A stretch of DNA of 64,000 nucleotides from Syncephalis fuscata (taxonomy: Eukaryota; Zoopagomycota; Zoopagomycetes; Zoopagales; Piptocephalidaceae). The notes below the pieces were generated by a model, which was given only the letters and a program-made list of their open reading frames with translations, made no database searches and was not told where the DNA came from. The stretch spans positions 1 to 64,000 of the forward strand of contig JAHLTZ010000036.1 of NCBI GenBank assembly GCA_025786725.1, given 5' to 3'. Both the position numbers and the translations under genes were made by a program. Position 1 is the stretch's first letter. Each line of letters opens with the position of its first letter. This document shows positions 1 to 11,288 of this stretch, piece by piece.

Positions 1-1292
1 CATCGCAATTGCTCAATTCACGCTGTGTTTTGTTACCTAGAAAAGGTAAGTAAATTATTATAATCGTTTACTCAATAGATCTAATTTAATAATGTGTTTT
101 ACTAGGTGCTCGATATGTCTATCAACGTATGGTACCCAATCCAGATAACGTAAATTCGGCCATTGAGTATTATTGCCAGGTATTAAACATTGACATTTTA
201 TTACGCTATTGATATAACAACGAATACTAGGTGGGCGATGTCACCGACACTCGATTAAGGGCCTTACTTGCCTTGATATCTCAAGTTATCAACGAGCCTT
301 GCTTCAACCAACTACGTACAAAAGAACAATTGGGCTACTTGGTATTTAGTGGAGTAAGAAAGCAGCCTGGTGTCATGGGATTGCGGATTATCATACAAAG
401 TGAACGGGATCCAATTTATCTAGAACATCGTATAGAAGCATTTTTAGTTCAATTAGAGGTAAATTGTCGTAATAAATTAATCATTAAAGTTAAAACAGTA
501 ATTGATTTGTATTGATAGACGATACTAAAACAAATGACACAAGAAGAATTTGAGCGACATGTTGCCTCATTGTGCGCATCCATGTTAGAGAAATATAAGA
601 ATATGTATGAAGAAGGCAGACGGTACTGGAACTATGTTAATTCAGGCTATTATGAATTTGATCAAAGTAAGCGGTTATTTATATAATGGCTAATATTTAT
701 TAACAATAATAATGTAGTTAAAACGGATGTGGCCAATCTAAAGAATCTCAAGCCAAACCAGCTACTTGCTTTCTACAAACATTATATTGATCCAAGATCA
801 CGACACCAATGTAAATTATCGGTCCATCTAGCCTCGACTAAACTGCTATCCGATCCAAATCGAAGTGCCATTGTGCCGACAACTTCAATTACCAAAGCCG
901 AGCTTGATCACGCTCGTTTCTGTTTGAATCCGTTGGGTGTTGAGTTTTCAGACGATCGACTTGAATGGGCTTTACGCTCAAACGATGTTGTCAGCAGTCT
1001 TGGCCGCCTACTTGTAGATGCAGCACCTGCCGAGAATGAAACGGCAGTGGAGGAATTGATGCGACAACTGGATAGAGTACTCACTGCTGAAAATGGTGTT
1101 CTAGCCCAAATCGGTCTTAGACGAGAAAAGGCCATTCAAGAAGGCGATGGCCAGCAATTACTGCCGGACAATGAAATTATTCACGACATCAATCGATGGA
1201 AATCGATGATGGAAATGTCGACGGCACCTTATCCACTTTCTGCAATTGATGATGAAAATGGCAATACTAGCAACACGACAGCCAAGCTTTAG
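1..1292 (+). CDS. Insulin-degrading enzyme (M16 metallopeptidase), C-terminal part, cut by window edge
   Basis: This is the C-terminal half of an insulysin/Ste23-type M16 zinc peptidase, which degrades small peptides and in yeast helps mature a-factor. Exons can be chained at 1-45, about 108-178, 231-459, about 525-667 and from about 721. They read VYQRMVPNPDNVNSAIEYYC, then the family hallmark EPCFNQLRTKEQLGYLVFSG, then IIIQSERDP and RIEAFL. The last exon is the usual divergent tail ending PLSAIDDENGN and a short Thr/Asn-rich end before TAG. The catalytic zinc site (HxxEH) belongs to the N-terminal half and is outside the window, so activity cannot be judged. Introns begin gtaagt or gtaaat and end tag. 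The family assignment is secure; the exact paralogue is not. Confidence 0.93.
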
Positions 1293-1610
1293 TGCGTTAA
1301 TAAATGATATTGAATGAGCAACTGTTTGTGACTATTTTATTAATTAATTGCAATGTGATTATGAAGTAATAATGTAAACGTAACTATGGCATTAATGAAT
1401 GAAATACAATAGTTTGCATACTTATATACAGCTGACTAATCTCATGTTACACATTAATATCAAATGATTGATAGTGCGTCATTCTCGAAGTATATTTATT
1501 ACCCAAACATTCTATATACAGCAAGTTACGTGTTCACACCTTTACTTCATTCTCATTTATCAACACTACTTGGTAACATTGTAAGCCTTTAACCTTACTG
1601 CTACTTAACT
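1293..1610. other. Intergenic, AT-rich
   Basis: This gap lies between the peptidase stop and the next gene, which has the same orientation. It should contain the first gene's 3' end and the second gene's promoter. No coding frame or RNA gene was recognised. Confidence 0.6.
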
Positions 1611-3911
1611 ATGGTTCAAATTCAGCTACCGGACATTCCTATGTTTCGCCAGCTAGTACATCATGCTGCGAATGAAACTGACGCTGCCAATGCTAAGCCA
1701 GCCATAGTGGACGCTAACGGTTCCTATACATATCGTCAACTGTTGGCTGACATTAATGCTGTTAGGCAAAAAATAGCACCAAGGTTTGTGTATAACAACT
1801 ATAACCGTCGAAATATATGGCTCAGTAGAATATCTAATATTAACGTTTGAGTAAATAGTGATTTAAATGAGCAACGCGTCGCTGCTCTCTGTACACCTGG
1901 CTATAACTATGTTGTTACGCAATGGGCAGTGTGGGCAGCCGGTGGTGTATTTGTGCCATTATGTAAGTAACTATTAGTTACACATCAATAGTTTATACTA
2001 ATAACATATAGGTATATTGCATACCCAGCCGGAAGTTGCTCATTACCTACAAGACGCCGACTGTTCAATAGCCGTTGTGGATCCAATATATCAGGAAAAA
2101 TTAGCGGCTGCAATTGAACAACAGCAACAAAACGACGAGCCTAGTACTAAACCATTCGTGCACTCGACTGAACATATTTTATCTGAACTGGCAGATAGCT
2201 CAGCTATAGAGGTAAATAGATAGTTATTAGTATATGATTTGCACTGTTAACATAGAGATAACAAAAAATAGCTTGACAATATTTCTTGGACCACATTTGA
2301 CACGTCAAGAAATGCCATGTTTCTATATACAAGTGGTACCACAGGCAAGTGGTTTATAGATATACTAATAGTCATATAGATATACATTCTTACACTGCTC
2401 ACTACTAGGTAAACCAAAAGGTGTTGTCAGTACGCATACCAGTATGCTAGGGCAAATAAAGCCAATAACAGATGGATGGAAGCTAAATAACCAAGACCGT
2501 TTAATTAATCATTTGCCCTTACATCATGCACATGTAAGTCATGAATATTTAAATATTAAATATTTTAATAATAATAATAATGTTTTGTGTAGGGTGTAAT
2601 CAATGTAAGATCATTGATAATGTCAATAATTACACTAATGATTATAATATCTCTAGGCATTGCTTTCTATATTGTGGAGTGGTGCCACAGTTGAAATCAG
2701 GCCTAAATTTGATGCAGAAGCTATTTGGGAACGGCTACGCAATCCACATAATCTACCACCAATCACTATTCTGATGTTTGTACCGGCCATGTACAGTAAG
2801 TAATATTGATTATAGAATGAGCTTATTTTAATTGATTTATTACACAATTTTAGGTCTTTTACTTAAACTAATGGAAGAAAATGCGGAAGAAACGCGCAAG
2901 GCATGTAAACACATCCGTGTTATGACATCTGGCTCGAGTTCTCTGACGACGACCGTACGCAGACGATGGTACGAAGCAACCGGTCACGTATTACTTGAGC
3001 GTTACGGAATGACGGAAACGGGTATGCTACTTGGTGGTTCACTTGAACATCCGGATAAGCGTGTTCAGGTTAGTTGCTATTTGTTATATAGATTAATTTG
3101 CAATGTATATTTATTACTATTATTTGCTGTTGTTTTTCTACTCAGGGATGTGTTGGCTGGCCATTCCCCACTGTTGAAGTGCGTATAATGTCTGATGCTG
3201 GTGAAAATGGATGGGGCAAGCCAGACGTTTCAGGCGAGGTGCAAGTGCGTGGGCCTGGTTTATTTAAAGAGTAAATATTATGGTTATTATAGTTATTATT
3301 TATTTATTTGTTCATTTATTAGATATTGGCGCAATCCAAAAGCAACCAAGGAGGCGTGGACTGATGATTTTTGGTAAGTCATGAATTTATAGACTAAATC
3401 TAGCAAATAAGTATAACATTGTTTCTGTAGGTTTCGTACGGGAGATGTAGGAGAATGGACAGCTGAGGGTGGCTGTCGTCTTTTAGGTCGTACCAGCATA
3501 GATATAATTAAGGTAATGTGTGCGTTAATTGTAATATTTCGAATTAACACAGCTATGTATTGGTAGTCGGGCGGCTATAAGCTATCGTCGTTAGAAATAG
3601 AACGAGTTATTATTGAACATCCAGACATCCAGGATTGTGCCGTGGTCGGCGTCGATGACGAGACTTGGGGACAACGAGTCGCTGCCTGTATTGTGTTGGA
3701 ACCGTCGGCTAAGGTAAATTAGAGTTTACAAGTATTTATATATCTATTGATTCGCTTTATATAGCCAATGGAATTAAAGGATTTGAAAGAATATGTTAGT
3801 GCCTATTTGGCCCGTTATAAATTCCCGACGCTTTTGCATGTCACCGATGAACTGCCACGTAACACTATGCGTAAAGTGGATAAGAAACAAGTTATTGCTC
3901 TGTTTAAATAA
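1611..3911 (+). CDS. Malonyl-CoA/acyl-CoA synthetase, ACSF3-like (AMP-forming)
   Basis: This is an adenylate-forming acyl-CoA synthetase with about nine exons. The ATP-binding P-loop FLYTSGTTGKPKGVVSTHTS is split by an intron near 2346-2408. It is followed by LPLHHAHG, the ERYGMTETGM motif, FRTGDVGEW, LGRTSIDIIKSGGYKLSSLE and the C-terminal lysine region NTMRKVDKKQ. The RTSIDIIKSGGYKLS stretch and the MTETGML motif fit ACSF3/malonyl-CoA synthetase better than acetyl- or long-chain synthetases. ACSF3 makes malonyl-CoA from malonate and CoA, in animals feeding mitochondrial fatty-acid synthesis. No strong N-terminal targeting peptide is seen (MVQIQLPDIPMFRQ) and there is no C-terminal SKL, so the location is open. 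The substrate is inferred from family resemblance. Confidence 0.9.
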
Positions 3912-4176
3912 AGCAATAAAGCTATACATATAAGCTTAATTAAATAGCACTGCACTCATCATGAAATGTACAACCAAACATATTAACTAATGAGGCACAA
4001 TAATAATGTAATAATGATTAATATTCGGCGTTGCTTTTTTAATAAATACAATAAAAGTCAATTTCTCTTGAAAACAAGTGTATTCATAGAAAATGTTATT
4101 ATTAAAATAATGAAACATAGTCATATTTTAGAAGATGGAGCAATAAATCAATAAATTAAATGAATAAATAAATAAG

Positions 4177-4507
4177 GCGATGTTGATGCCAGTAGAAACA
4201 TGCACAGTATATTTAGTACAATGGCCAGTGGTAAACCAGGGCCTTCTGATTTCTTACCGTCTACTATTATAAGAAATCAAATTATAATATTTTATTGTAA
4301 GTAACATGAAATACTATTTAACACTAATACCGATATTAAAAATAGCGCAGACTGAGCCAACTTCACTTGAATTAGTCAGAGTTGATATAGCACTGCTTCA
4401 ACAAATCACTTCTCAATATTAAAAACCGATTAACGGTTTATTATTCAAGTTATAGATTTTTTTGTTTCCGGTTTGAAGCTAGGGGATTCAAAGTGCAGCA
4501 ACTCCTT
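4177..4507 (+). mobile_element. 3' relic of a Fanzor (TnpB-like) element, copy A
   Basis: The stretch opens in mid-gene with GDVDASRNMHSIFSTMASG. This matches the RuvC-III end of the longer copy at 28861-29512 (RDVNASRNMHSIFSTMTSG). Similarity continues through about 300 nt of downstream noncoding sequence to a shared 3' end near 4507. The upstream border falls in an AT-rich run (aaataaataag), so the 5' part was lost or never copied. The first residue of the RDxNA motif is Gly and the Asn is Asp here, so even this fragment is degenerate. A hairpin (AAACCG, 5-nt loop, CGGTTT) sits at 4423-4439. Nothing here could be active. Confidence 0.72.
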
Positions 4508-5026
4508 TACTTTATATAATAGTCAACGCAATAGCAGTTTCCAACCAATGACAAAAACGACGGTCCCTGGAGTATCCATGGCAATTCTACCACCGATGGT
4601 TGTACTATTGCCCCGGTAACAGCAAGATGTCACCAGGGATATACTGATGTTCGCCAACTTAGATTTCAATCCATTATAGCGCTATGTTAGTTTATATGGT
4701 TGAGGAGCACGCTAAAGTATTTAAACATTTAACGCTATTCTTTTAATTACATATTGAGCTAGTAAAGACTGCTATTTATTATTAAAGCTATCTTTTATCT
4801 ACAAGTCATTATTGCATTTCTATTCTATTATTGTGACTTCCTGTTGTCGTGTACTAATTTGAGCTGTTGCTTTCTATTGTTTTGGTAACATACACGTGAA
4901 GCTACGTCAAGTTCTATTGTATTGTTTATATATTAAAGCGAAATCAGCTATTGTTTTGTGTTGATGTAGCCGCTATCTAGTTACACCACCGTTAACTTTT
5001 TGTTACTTTATTTCTAGATAGCAATA
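4508..5026. other. Intergenic with a less AT-rich island
   Basis: This follows Fanzor copy A and precedes the protease gene. About 4500-4680 is visibly less AT-rich than its flanks and holds a 50-codon open frame on the minus strand without a recognisable family. The final 300 nt are AT-rich and probably contain the promoter and leader of the protease gene. Confidence 0.4.
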
Positions 5027-6480
5027 ATGTATTTACGACATCATATTATTGGAGCTATAATGCTTCTTGCTTCCGTATGTATGGCAAGCATATCGAATGA
5101 TCAATCGATCGACAACTCTTCTCGACAGTCTCATGGCTCTAGTAGATTTCACGTCAGTGTTAAAATCATTGGAGGACAGACAGCTCAGAAAGCAGAGTTT
5201 CCATTTGCTGCCACGCTATTCTTTTTATCGGGAAAAGAAGCGTGTTCCGCATCAATTATATCCAATCGACATTTATTAACTGCGGCACATTGTACTATGG
5301 AAGATGCAAAAGTAGTTTCTGCACTTCATAATCGTATAGCGGATAACAAACATTCCATGATTGATAATAGTGTAAATATCACAGTTTCAGGTCATCTACC
5401 TGATGCGTGGAATCAAAAACACGTCGATAGGACTTTCAAAACTATACTGGTGTAGCAAATTTTAATGTTGCTGTTAATCGTGAATCGGTCCATAGTGGAA
5501 CAAGTAACCATGAACAGACCAATGCCAACAGCCATCCTTTAGTGACTGACAATACTAACCAAACACAAATCCATGCTGGGCCACGATCTGAACAGTTTTA
5601 TCGCACTCGTAAAGCAAAGCCTATGGTTATTCGAGCGCATGATCGTCTTGTACAGCTGGGTAGTATTCGTACTGTACTTCGAAAGCCGCTTAAAATTCGT
5701 CGAATTCACGTCCATCCCGACTACATCCATGACGGTGCATTGCACGACGTGGCTGTCATAGAGCTTGAAAGCAATATCATATTTTCGGATACGGTGCAAC
5801 CCATCCGTCTGCTTGATAAGATATTCCATCCAGGTGACCAGCTCGTTGCCGTTGGTTTTGGCCGTGATGCTAGTGGTGCCACATCACCCACGTTACAGTA
5901 CCTGGATCTTGAGACGCCAAATAGTGATTTGTGCGAAGCAGGGGCACGATCTCATCCGTGGAATCAAAATTTTATTTGCGCAACCGCTACTCGAGCCAAC
6001 ACTGGCACGTGTATCGGTGACAGTGGCGGTCCAGCTGTAGTCCACTACACTAAAGACAATGTTGGTCCTAGTCGTCATCTACGCCAGGTAGGCATAGACT
6101 CTTACCATCGGAACGTACTACGAGAGGGTGAACACCAGTGTGCCAAAGATGGTACGCTAACGTATTGGACGCGAATAGGCGCCGTTCTTGACTTTATTGT
6201 CAGCGCTACCGGACTTAGTGCTGAGGAATTGACCGGTGCGCTAGACTCAACAGTAACGACACCAAGTGAAAAGGCCAATAGCGGCGATAAGAGCTCGAAC
6301 AAGCATAAAAAAGGACCCAGCAACTCAGGTAAACGCCATGGCGTTGGACGTATTATTAACGCCGACAATTATGATGAGCCTGCGTTTGAAGCGACAGGAA
6401 CATTTACGCGCCATTTACATAGATCTATGTACACCTGTACCATTGGTGTATTACTTGGCTTATTATACCCAGTGCTTTAA
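5027..6480 (+). CDS. Trypsin-fold (S1) serine protease, secreted, with one apparent frameshift
   Basis: An S1-family endopeptidase without convincing introns. A signal peptide (MYLRHHIIGAIMLLASVCMA) is followed by the activation site IIGG at residues 47-50, TAAHC with the catalytic His at residue 88, HDVAVIELE with the catalytic Asp, and CIGDSGGPAVV with the catalytic Ser. The position six residues before Ser (chymotrypsin 189) is Gly, not the Asp of trypsin, so tryptic specificity is unlikely. After the protease domain come a Ser/Lys/Asn-rich stretch and a hydrophobic C-terminus (CTIGVLLGLLYPVL) that resembles a GPI-attachment signal. The frame must step back one base between about 5431 and 5455: the first part ends at TAG 5453 while the second frame is open from 5431. 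I treat this as a sequencing deletion or a recent lesion. The family call is firm; functionality is uncertain. Confidence 0.88.
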
Positions 6481-6784
6481 CATTTTATTAAATAAATTGT
6501 ATCAATAGTAACTATGATTTTATGTGCGTAAATATAATGGTATTACACGTTTAAATAGCAAGTGATTACAGAATCGATTAAGTAATCAATAGATGGCATC
6601 AGTATTGGATAGTTAATCCATCTAGTCTATAGCTAGTCACCATTGTTTCTATATAAATAATAAGCTATCTAGCCATAAATAAATATGCAACAAAGATATC
6701 TTAATATTATGTATTTATCCGGTTTTATTTGCTATGACAGATAGTATTATACTAACATACTAGATATTAGCAACACTTACACAG
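6481..6784. other. Intergenic between convergent genes
   Basis: An AT-rich gap where the protease and carbonic anhydrase genes converge. Only 3' ends and polyadenylation signals are expected; no gene is seen. Confidence 0.6.
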
Positions 6785-8005
6785 CTATGGATCAATAATA
6801 TGTGTGGGATGGACAGAATTAACACCGGACTTTATCGAGCCTATAACCTCGATGAGCGCAGTAGACACGTCGTACATCCAGGCATGTACTTGAAGAGGCT
6901 GGCCGCGATTCCATGCCTGCTGAACAAATGACGTGTTAGCAATGTTACGAGCCGATTGAAGAGCATTAAGCTCAACAAGGCGCTTCTCTCGTGCTTCATC
7001 GTCTTGAATGGCCGATAGCTCATCGTAGTTATTCTCATAGACATCCTCGACGTTGCGGAGCCAGTTGTCTAGTAGACCAAACGATTTGGTGCTAAGTGCG
7101 GCAGCGCAGCCACCGCACTTTGTATGACCACATACAATAATGTGCTTTACCTTCAGGTATTCGACGGCGTACTGAAGAACGGATAGCGCGTTTAGATCAC
7201 TGTTTGGGAACACATTGGCAATGTTACGATGGATAAACAAATCGCCAGAACCTATAAAAAATAATAAATACGACTTAGTAAAGTATTTTAGTAAAGCTGC
7301 AGTGTCTTACGAAGTTTAAGTAGTTCGGTAGGCTGCACACGGGAATCGGAACATCCTGGATAAACAATTAAATGAATCAACATAAGCAGTTTTGATCAAT
7401 CTATTGCCATATGAACTTACCAATCCATAGAATTTCTGGATTTTGGCCTACTGCTAGTTTGGCAAGAAGTTCGGGATATTTAAGCTTAAATTCCTCAGAG
7501 AACTGGCGATTATTCTCGAGTAACTGGGAAAGGTCGGACGAGTATGCTAAATGGCAGGCCAAACCACAGAAAAATAAGTAAGACTTGTTTTCGAATTAAC
7601 TGATTGCCTACCTCGGCTTGCGCTTGATGAATCGGTTGGTGCAGCCATTGAGCGGACAGTTGTAGTGTGCTTGCGCGAGAACCAAAAATATGAGGAGAGT
7701 CTGGAGGTAGAATGGTGATATGCCTTGGAAACTGGTCTTGCAGACGCCGAAGCACCGACTAAATAGTTCGGCAGCTGAGTACTGCTAATATGTCCTCGCG
7801 CCCCTGTGTAACAGATTCAACGGGTGTATACGTATTATTAAGATGTTACAAGTGAATTCTTTGTTAAAAGTGTGAAAAAGCAAGTGTGTGCGTGTGTTTA
7901 TTGCCTTGTTCAATCAGAAAATTAGCGCTTACCTTGCACCAATGGCCGCAATAGTCGAGTGGATGCCGAGCGTTCAAATTGAGTAATAACAGTTCCTACG
8001 CGCAT
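6785..8005 (-). CDS. Beta-class carbonic anhydrase with mitochondrial-type leader
   Basis: A zinc enzyme interconverting CO2 and bicarbonate. Exons on the minus strand: 8005-7933, 7803-7612, 7546-7421, 7355-7311 and 7251-6785, all with GT..AG introns and matching phase. The motif CSDSRVQPTELLKL carries the first zinc Cys and the Asp-Arg dyad, and HIIVCGHTKCGG carries the zinc His and second Cys, as in active beta-CAs. Upstream of the enzyme proper the first two exons read as a Ser/Arg-rich, acid-poor leader (for example RLSSYFWFSRKHTTTVRS), which suggests mitochondrial import. An alternative start is the internal ATG at 7648 (MAAPTDSSSASRAYSS), which would give a cytosolic form. The enzyme call is firm; the first exon is less sure because it overlaps a possible ligase relic. 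Confidence 0.88.
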
Positions 8006-8135
8006 TGCTGATATAGCGGCGATCAAAAGGGCATATTCGGGGTGTGTGGGTAAAGAAAAACGGCGATGGTTGCGAAATCAATGACGTTGCCTTGAAATGT
8101 ATCATTTAGCAATGATGCTGATTGGTGTAACATCT
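7933..8135 (-). pseudogene. Possible relic of an adenylate-forming ligase domain
   Basis: On the minus strand a frame reading LHQSASLLNDTFQGNVIDFA, then after a one-base step PEYALLIAAISAMRVGTVIT, resembles the region of acyl-CoA/coumarate ligases that reads GDVVALLLPNSPEF followed by a hydrophobic stretch and GAVVT. No other ligase motif is found nearby, so this would be a fragment. It overlaps the predicted first exon of the carbonic anhydrase. The resemblance is short and was judged by eye. Confidence 0.28.
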
Positions 8136-9593
8136 GTGTAACAATCTCAATCAGTACAGAACATCAAGCCGTGGCATGTTGATTGTAAATGCTAAATAAG
8201 ATAGTGACCAATACATTTTACTGCGCATAACAATTGTAAAGACACTAAAAAGGAAAGAGGATCTATAATGGTCAAAGATTTGCAAAAGCATAGTACGATA
8301 GTATAAAATTGGAATACAAATAAAAATAAAATAAACGTGCGACATGGACCGGGTCTTATTACCAAGGCTGCTGTTACACATCAACCTGATCATTACCGCT
8401 CTTTTGCTCGTATACATAAAACATAAAGCAGTTTTTAAAATAAATTTATACACACTTGCTGTGTATAGTAACGACACACGATCAGTAGAGCTGAGTTTGT
8501 TTTGGACATGTCTGTTCTATTACTCTACACGTACGGCATATGTACATACCAATAATATTTATAAACGTGTTTGTGATGGAGTATCAATACTGTTGTGCTC
8601 CTGGCAATCCATGTTGCTAACTAATAAACCACGCTCGTACAAATATGTTGTTGATTTGCTCAAATAATTAGATTTTGTTAGATTTTGAACACAGGTAGAG
8701 CAAAAATATGATTGCAAGTACTTAATAAAATGTAATTAAAATGAAGCCATATGTTTATTAACAAGTTTGCATAATTGAATAGAAACAATTAAATGCAGAC
8801 TTGTTAAAATACAATGAAGCCGTTGATTAAAGATGGGATAAACTGAAAATTGGCTAGAACTTGATATGCAAATGGACTTGGACTTTTTTATTAATACAAA
8901 CTAGTAAACACGCGTAGTACATGGCATATGTTTAATACATACTCCATTAGTGAACACACATGATTTGTGAATATATATTTAGCGCATAGATGATTGGTAT
9001 AAAATTTCACTTATTAGCAAAATAAAGAATAACAGCTTTTACGTATAGATTTCGTGTACATTTAAGAGTATTTGTGTTGCCACATTTACACTGTAACGTT
9101 ATGATACATTTCAAATATTACTGTTGTTGCGTCCTAGTATGGCTATTATTCGTTACATCACTCATGTAAATCGTGGATTTAATTTATCTTTTTTATCATA
9201 CTTTTTCATTTACACCAGAAACATCATTGTAAGCTAGTACTGCAGAAGCTTTAGTATTTGTATTGTAGAATATAAAACAATATATGACAAAATGAATAGG
9301 CAATAAATGGTGTGAATGTAATTATATTCAGTGCAGCCAATCGTGGATGCTAATCTTTGCAAAAAAATCTTTATTTAGCTAATAAAGGAGATAATATATA
9401 TTATAATAATGCAATACAGATCAAGCGACTAAATTACTACAAAAACAAAGGCTTTTTAAATTGCAACTACGGATTGCTAATATTAAATACAAAATAACGA
9501 AACCGAGAAGCTAATTTTAAAAAACATTGGATATTATTTCAGTTATAATACTGCTTATAACTAGTTATGCGTAACAAAATAAATTATTAACGT
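8136..9593. other. Long AT-rich intergenic region
   Basis: About 1.4 kb between the carbonic anhydrase start and the 3' end of the transporter gene. Two open frames of about 107 codons lie here (8151-8477 minus and 8344-8667 plus). They overlap each other, have AT-driven composition and no recognisable motif, so I do not call them genes. No RNA gene or repeat was recognised. Confidence 0.5.
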
Positions 9594-11288
9594 TTAAACC
9601 TTTTCTTCAAAATTGCTGTTTGTAGAGGCAGAGGAGGCTATATGTTCTTTCACTGAGGGCTGATCAAATGATATTGTGCGTTCTTGTAGACGATGCATAC
9701 GCTCTGCATCACGTCGACGCATTGGTGCGCGATAGAATAGCAGAAAGGTACTAGAGCACACGCTTGTTATTACAGCGACTAGAATGAGCGCACTAAGCAT
9801 ATTGCCAGGCGGCTTCCAGCTATTGCTTGGATCGCCTTTTTCATCACGTAGCACATTCATGATAAGCTGCGCAACCAATGCCACAAACTGACCGGCCATC
9901 CATAAAATGTTTGTTGAACTGGCCTCGGGCACTGGATATGTACATTCGACACTCAACTCAAGGCCTACTGGAAGAAGACTAAAAGAGGTGGCACCAATGA
10001 GCGCAAAAACGACCACACAGGCCACAAATGCGTTTTGTCGCACTATTTTAAAACAATAACAGCAACAACAACAACAATAATAAAAGCGTTAGAATGCCAA
10101 TTACTTCATTAGTTTGTGAATAAACAAATAGCATACCTGCAAATATACAACTGATAAAAGCTGCCATTGTGAATGGTAATACAGCTCGAGCAACTTTCTT
10201 GTGATTACCGGTGCGATCTATATAGACGCTTATAATACCTATAAATATGATAATGTTATTAACTGCTTTGATGATTACTGGTCGCATATCCTACCTGCAC
10301 CCAATAGACCAGCAAGAATTGCTGCTGCTCCAAATATACCAGCATCATCATCGGAGTATCCATATGGTATTACAATATTATTAAGAAGACTTGTTAGTGC
10401 TGAAAAGATGCCTACTAATCCACCAAACAGCACAGTTAGTGCCCAGAAGCCTGGTGCACGTAGTGCCTTAAGTATGCCTTGCAAAAACGTTCCCTCCGTC
10501 TCAGGGGGTGGTGGGCATGCTGGTGTAAGAGGGCGTGCACGTATAAACGGCATGGAAATGAGTGGCAGAGCGGAAAATACGGCAATGACGAGAAGCATTA
10601 TCGGTAGATCATCAGCACTTTTTGCCAGTCCTGGAACCAATACTGAGCCTACTGCAATGCCGACTGGATTGGCAGCGGTCGATAACGTATTTGCGATGGC
10701 TCGGCCGTCCTCCGGGAACCAAGTGGCAGCGAATTTTGTCGGCAAGTTTAGAATAAATGGTTGCGCAAAACCAGCAAGCACATGGCCCACCATCGTAATA
10801 CTATAGCGAGCGTGCGGCGACACAGGAATGACAACAGCAAGATAGCGAAGCCATGCACCAAGTGTAGTTCCTACTGTTCCATACAATAGACCTGCCTTGA
10901 TTCCGTGACGGTCAATAACAAAAGCTGAGGGAATTGAGGCGACCAAGTAGCAGATGTAAAATACCAAGCCAAGCATATTGGTTGTGGTGAGCGAAACATC
11001 AAAATACGCGGCACCAATATTGGCAATTGCAGAATATGTTATCCATATCATTGCATTAGCAACGTTAACTAGCACAATAGTGATTAAAATAATCCAGCGC
11101 ATTTTGTAAAGCCGATAGACTGTAGGGCCGTCATTATTGCTGCTGTATTCAGTGACTTCAACACCATCCGACTGAAACAACGTTTGCTGCAAGGTATCTT
11201 TATCAGCATTACCCTTCAATATGTCAGAGACTTCTGAGAAGGACGGGATGTGGTCAGGGAAATCCTGTTTAACTGTAACATTATCCAT
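9594..11288 (-). CDS. FLVCR-like major facilitator transporter
   Basis: A 12-helix MFS carrier of the FLVCR/MFSD7 group; animal members move heme or choline/ethanolamine. Three exons: 11288-10281 or so, about 10250-10140, and about 10043-9594. After a hydrophilic N-terminus of about 65 residues comes MRWIILITIVLVNVANAMIW, the FLVCR signature around the first helix, then YSAIANIGAAYFDVS, FVIDRHGIKAGLL (loop 2-3), GAWLRYL and TAANPVGIAVGSVLVP. A second loop motif, YIDRTGNHKK, sits in exon 2. The cytosolic tail is about 50 residues. The intron after GLLGAG starts gtagga; the one after SCIFAG starts gtatgc. The substrate is not deducible. Confidence 0.88.

Noticed and set aside
5440-5460. Programmed -1 ribosomal frameshift in the protease gene
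   Set aside because: The overlap lacks a canonical X XXY YYZ slippery heptamer, and the same type of one-base step occurs in many unrelated genes of the window, favouring missing bases.
8151-8667. Two open frames of about 107 codons on opposite strands
   Set aside because: They overlap each other, are AT-driven in composition, and contain no recognisable motif or splice context.
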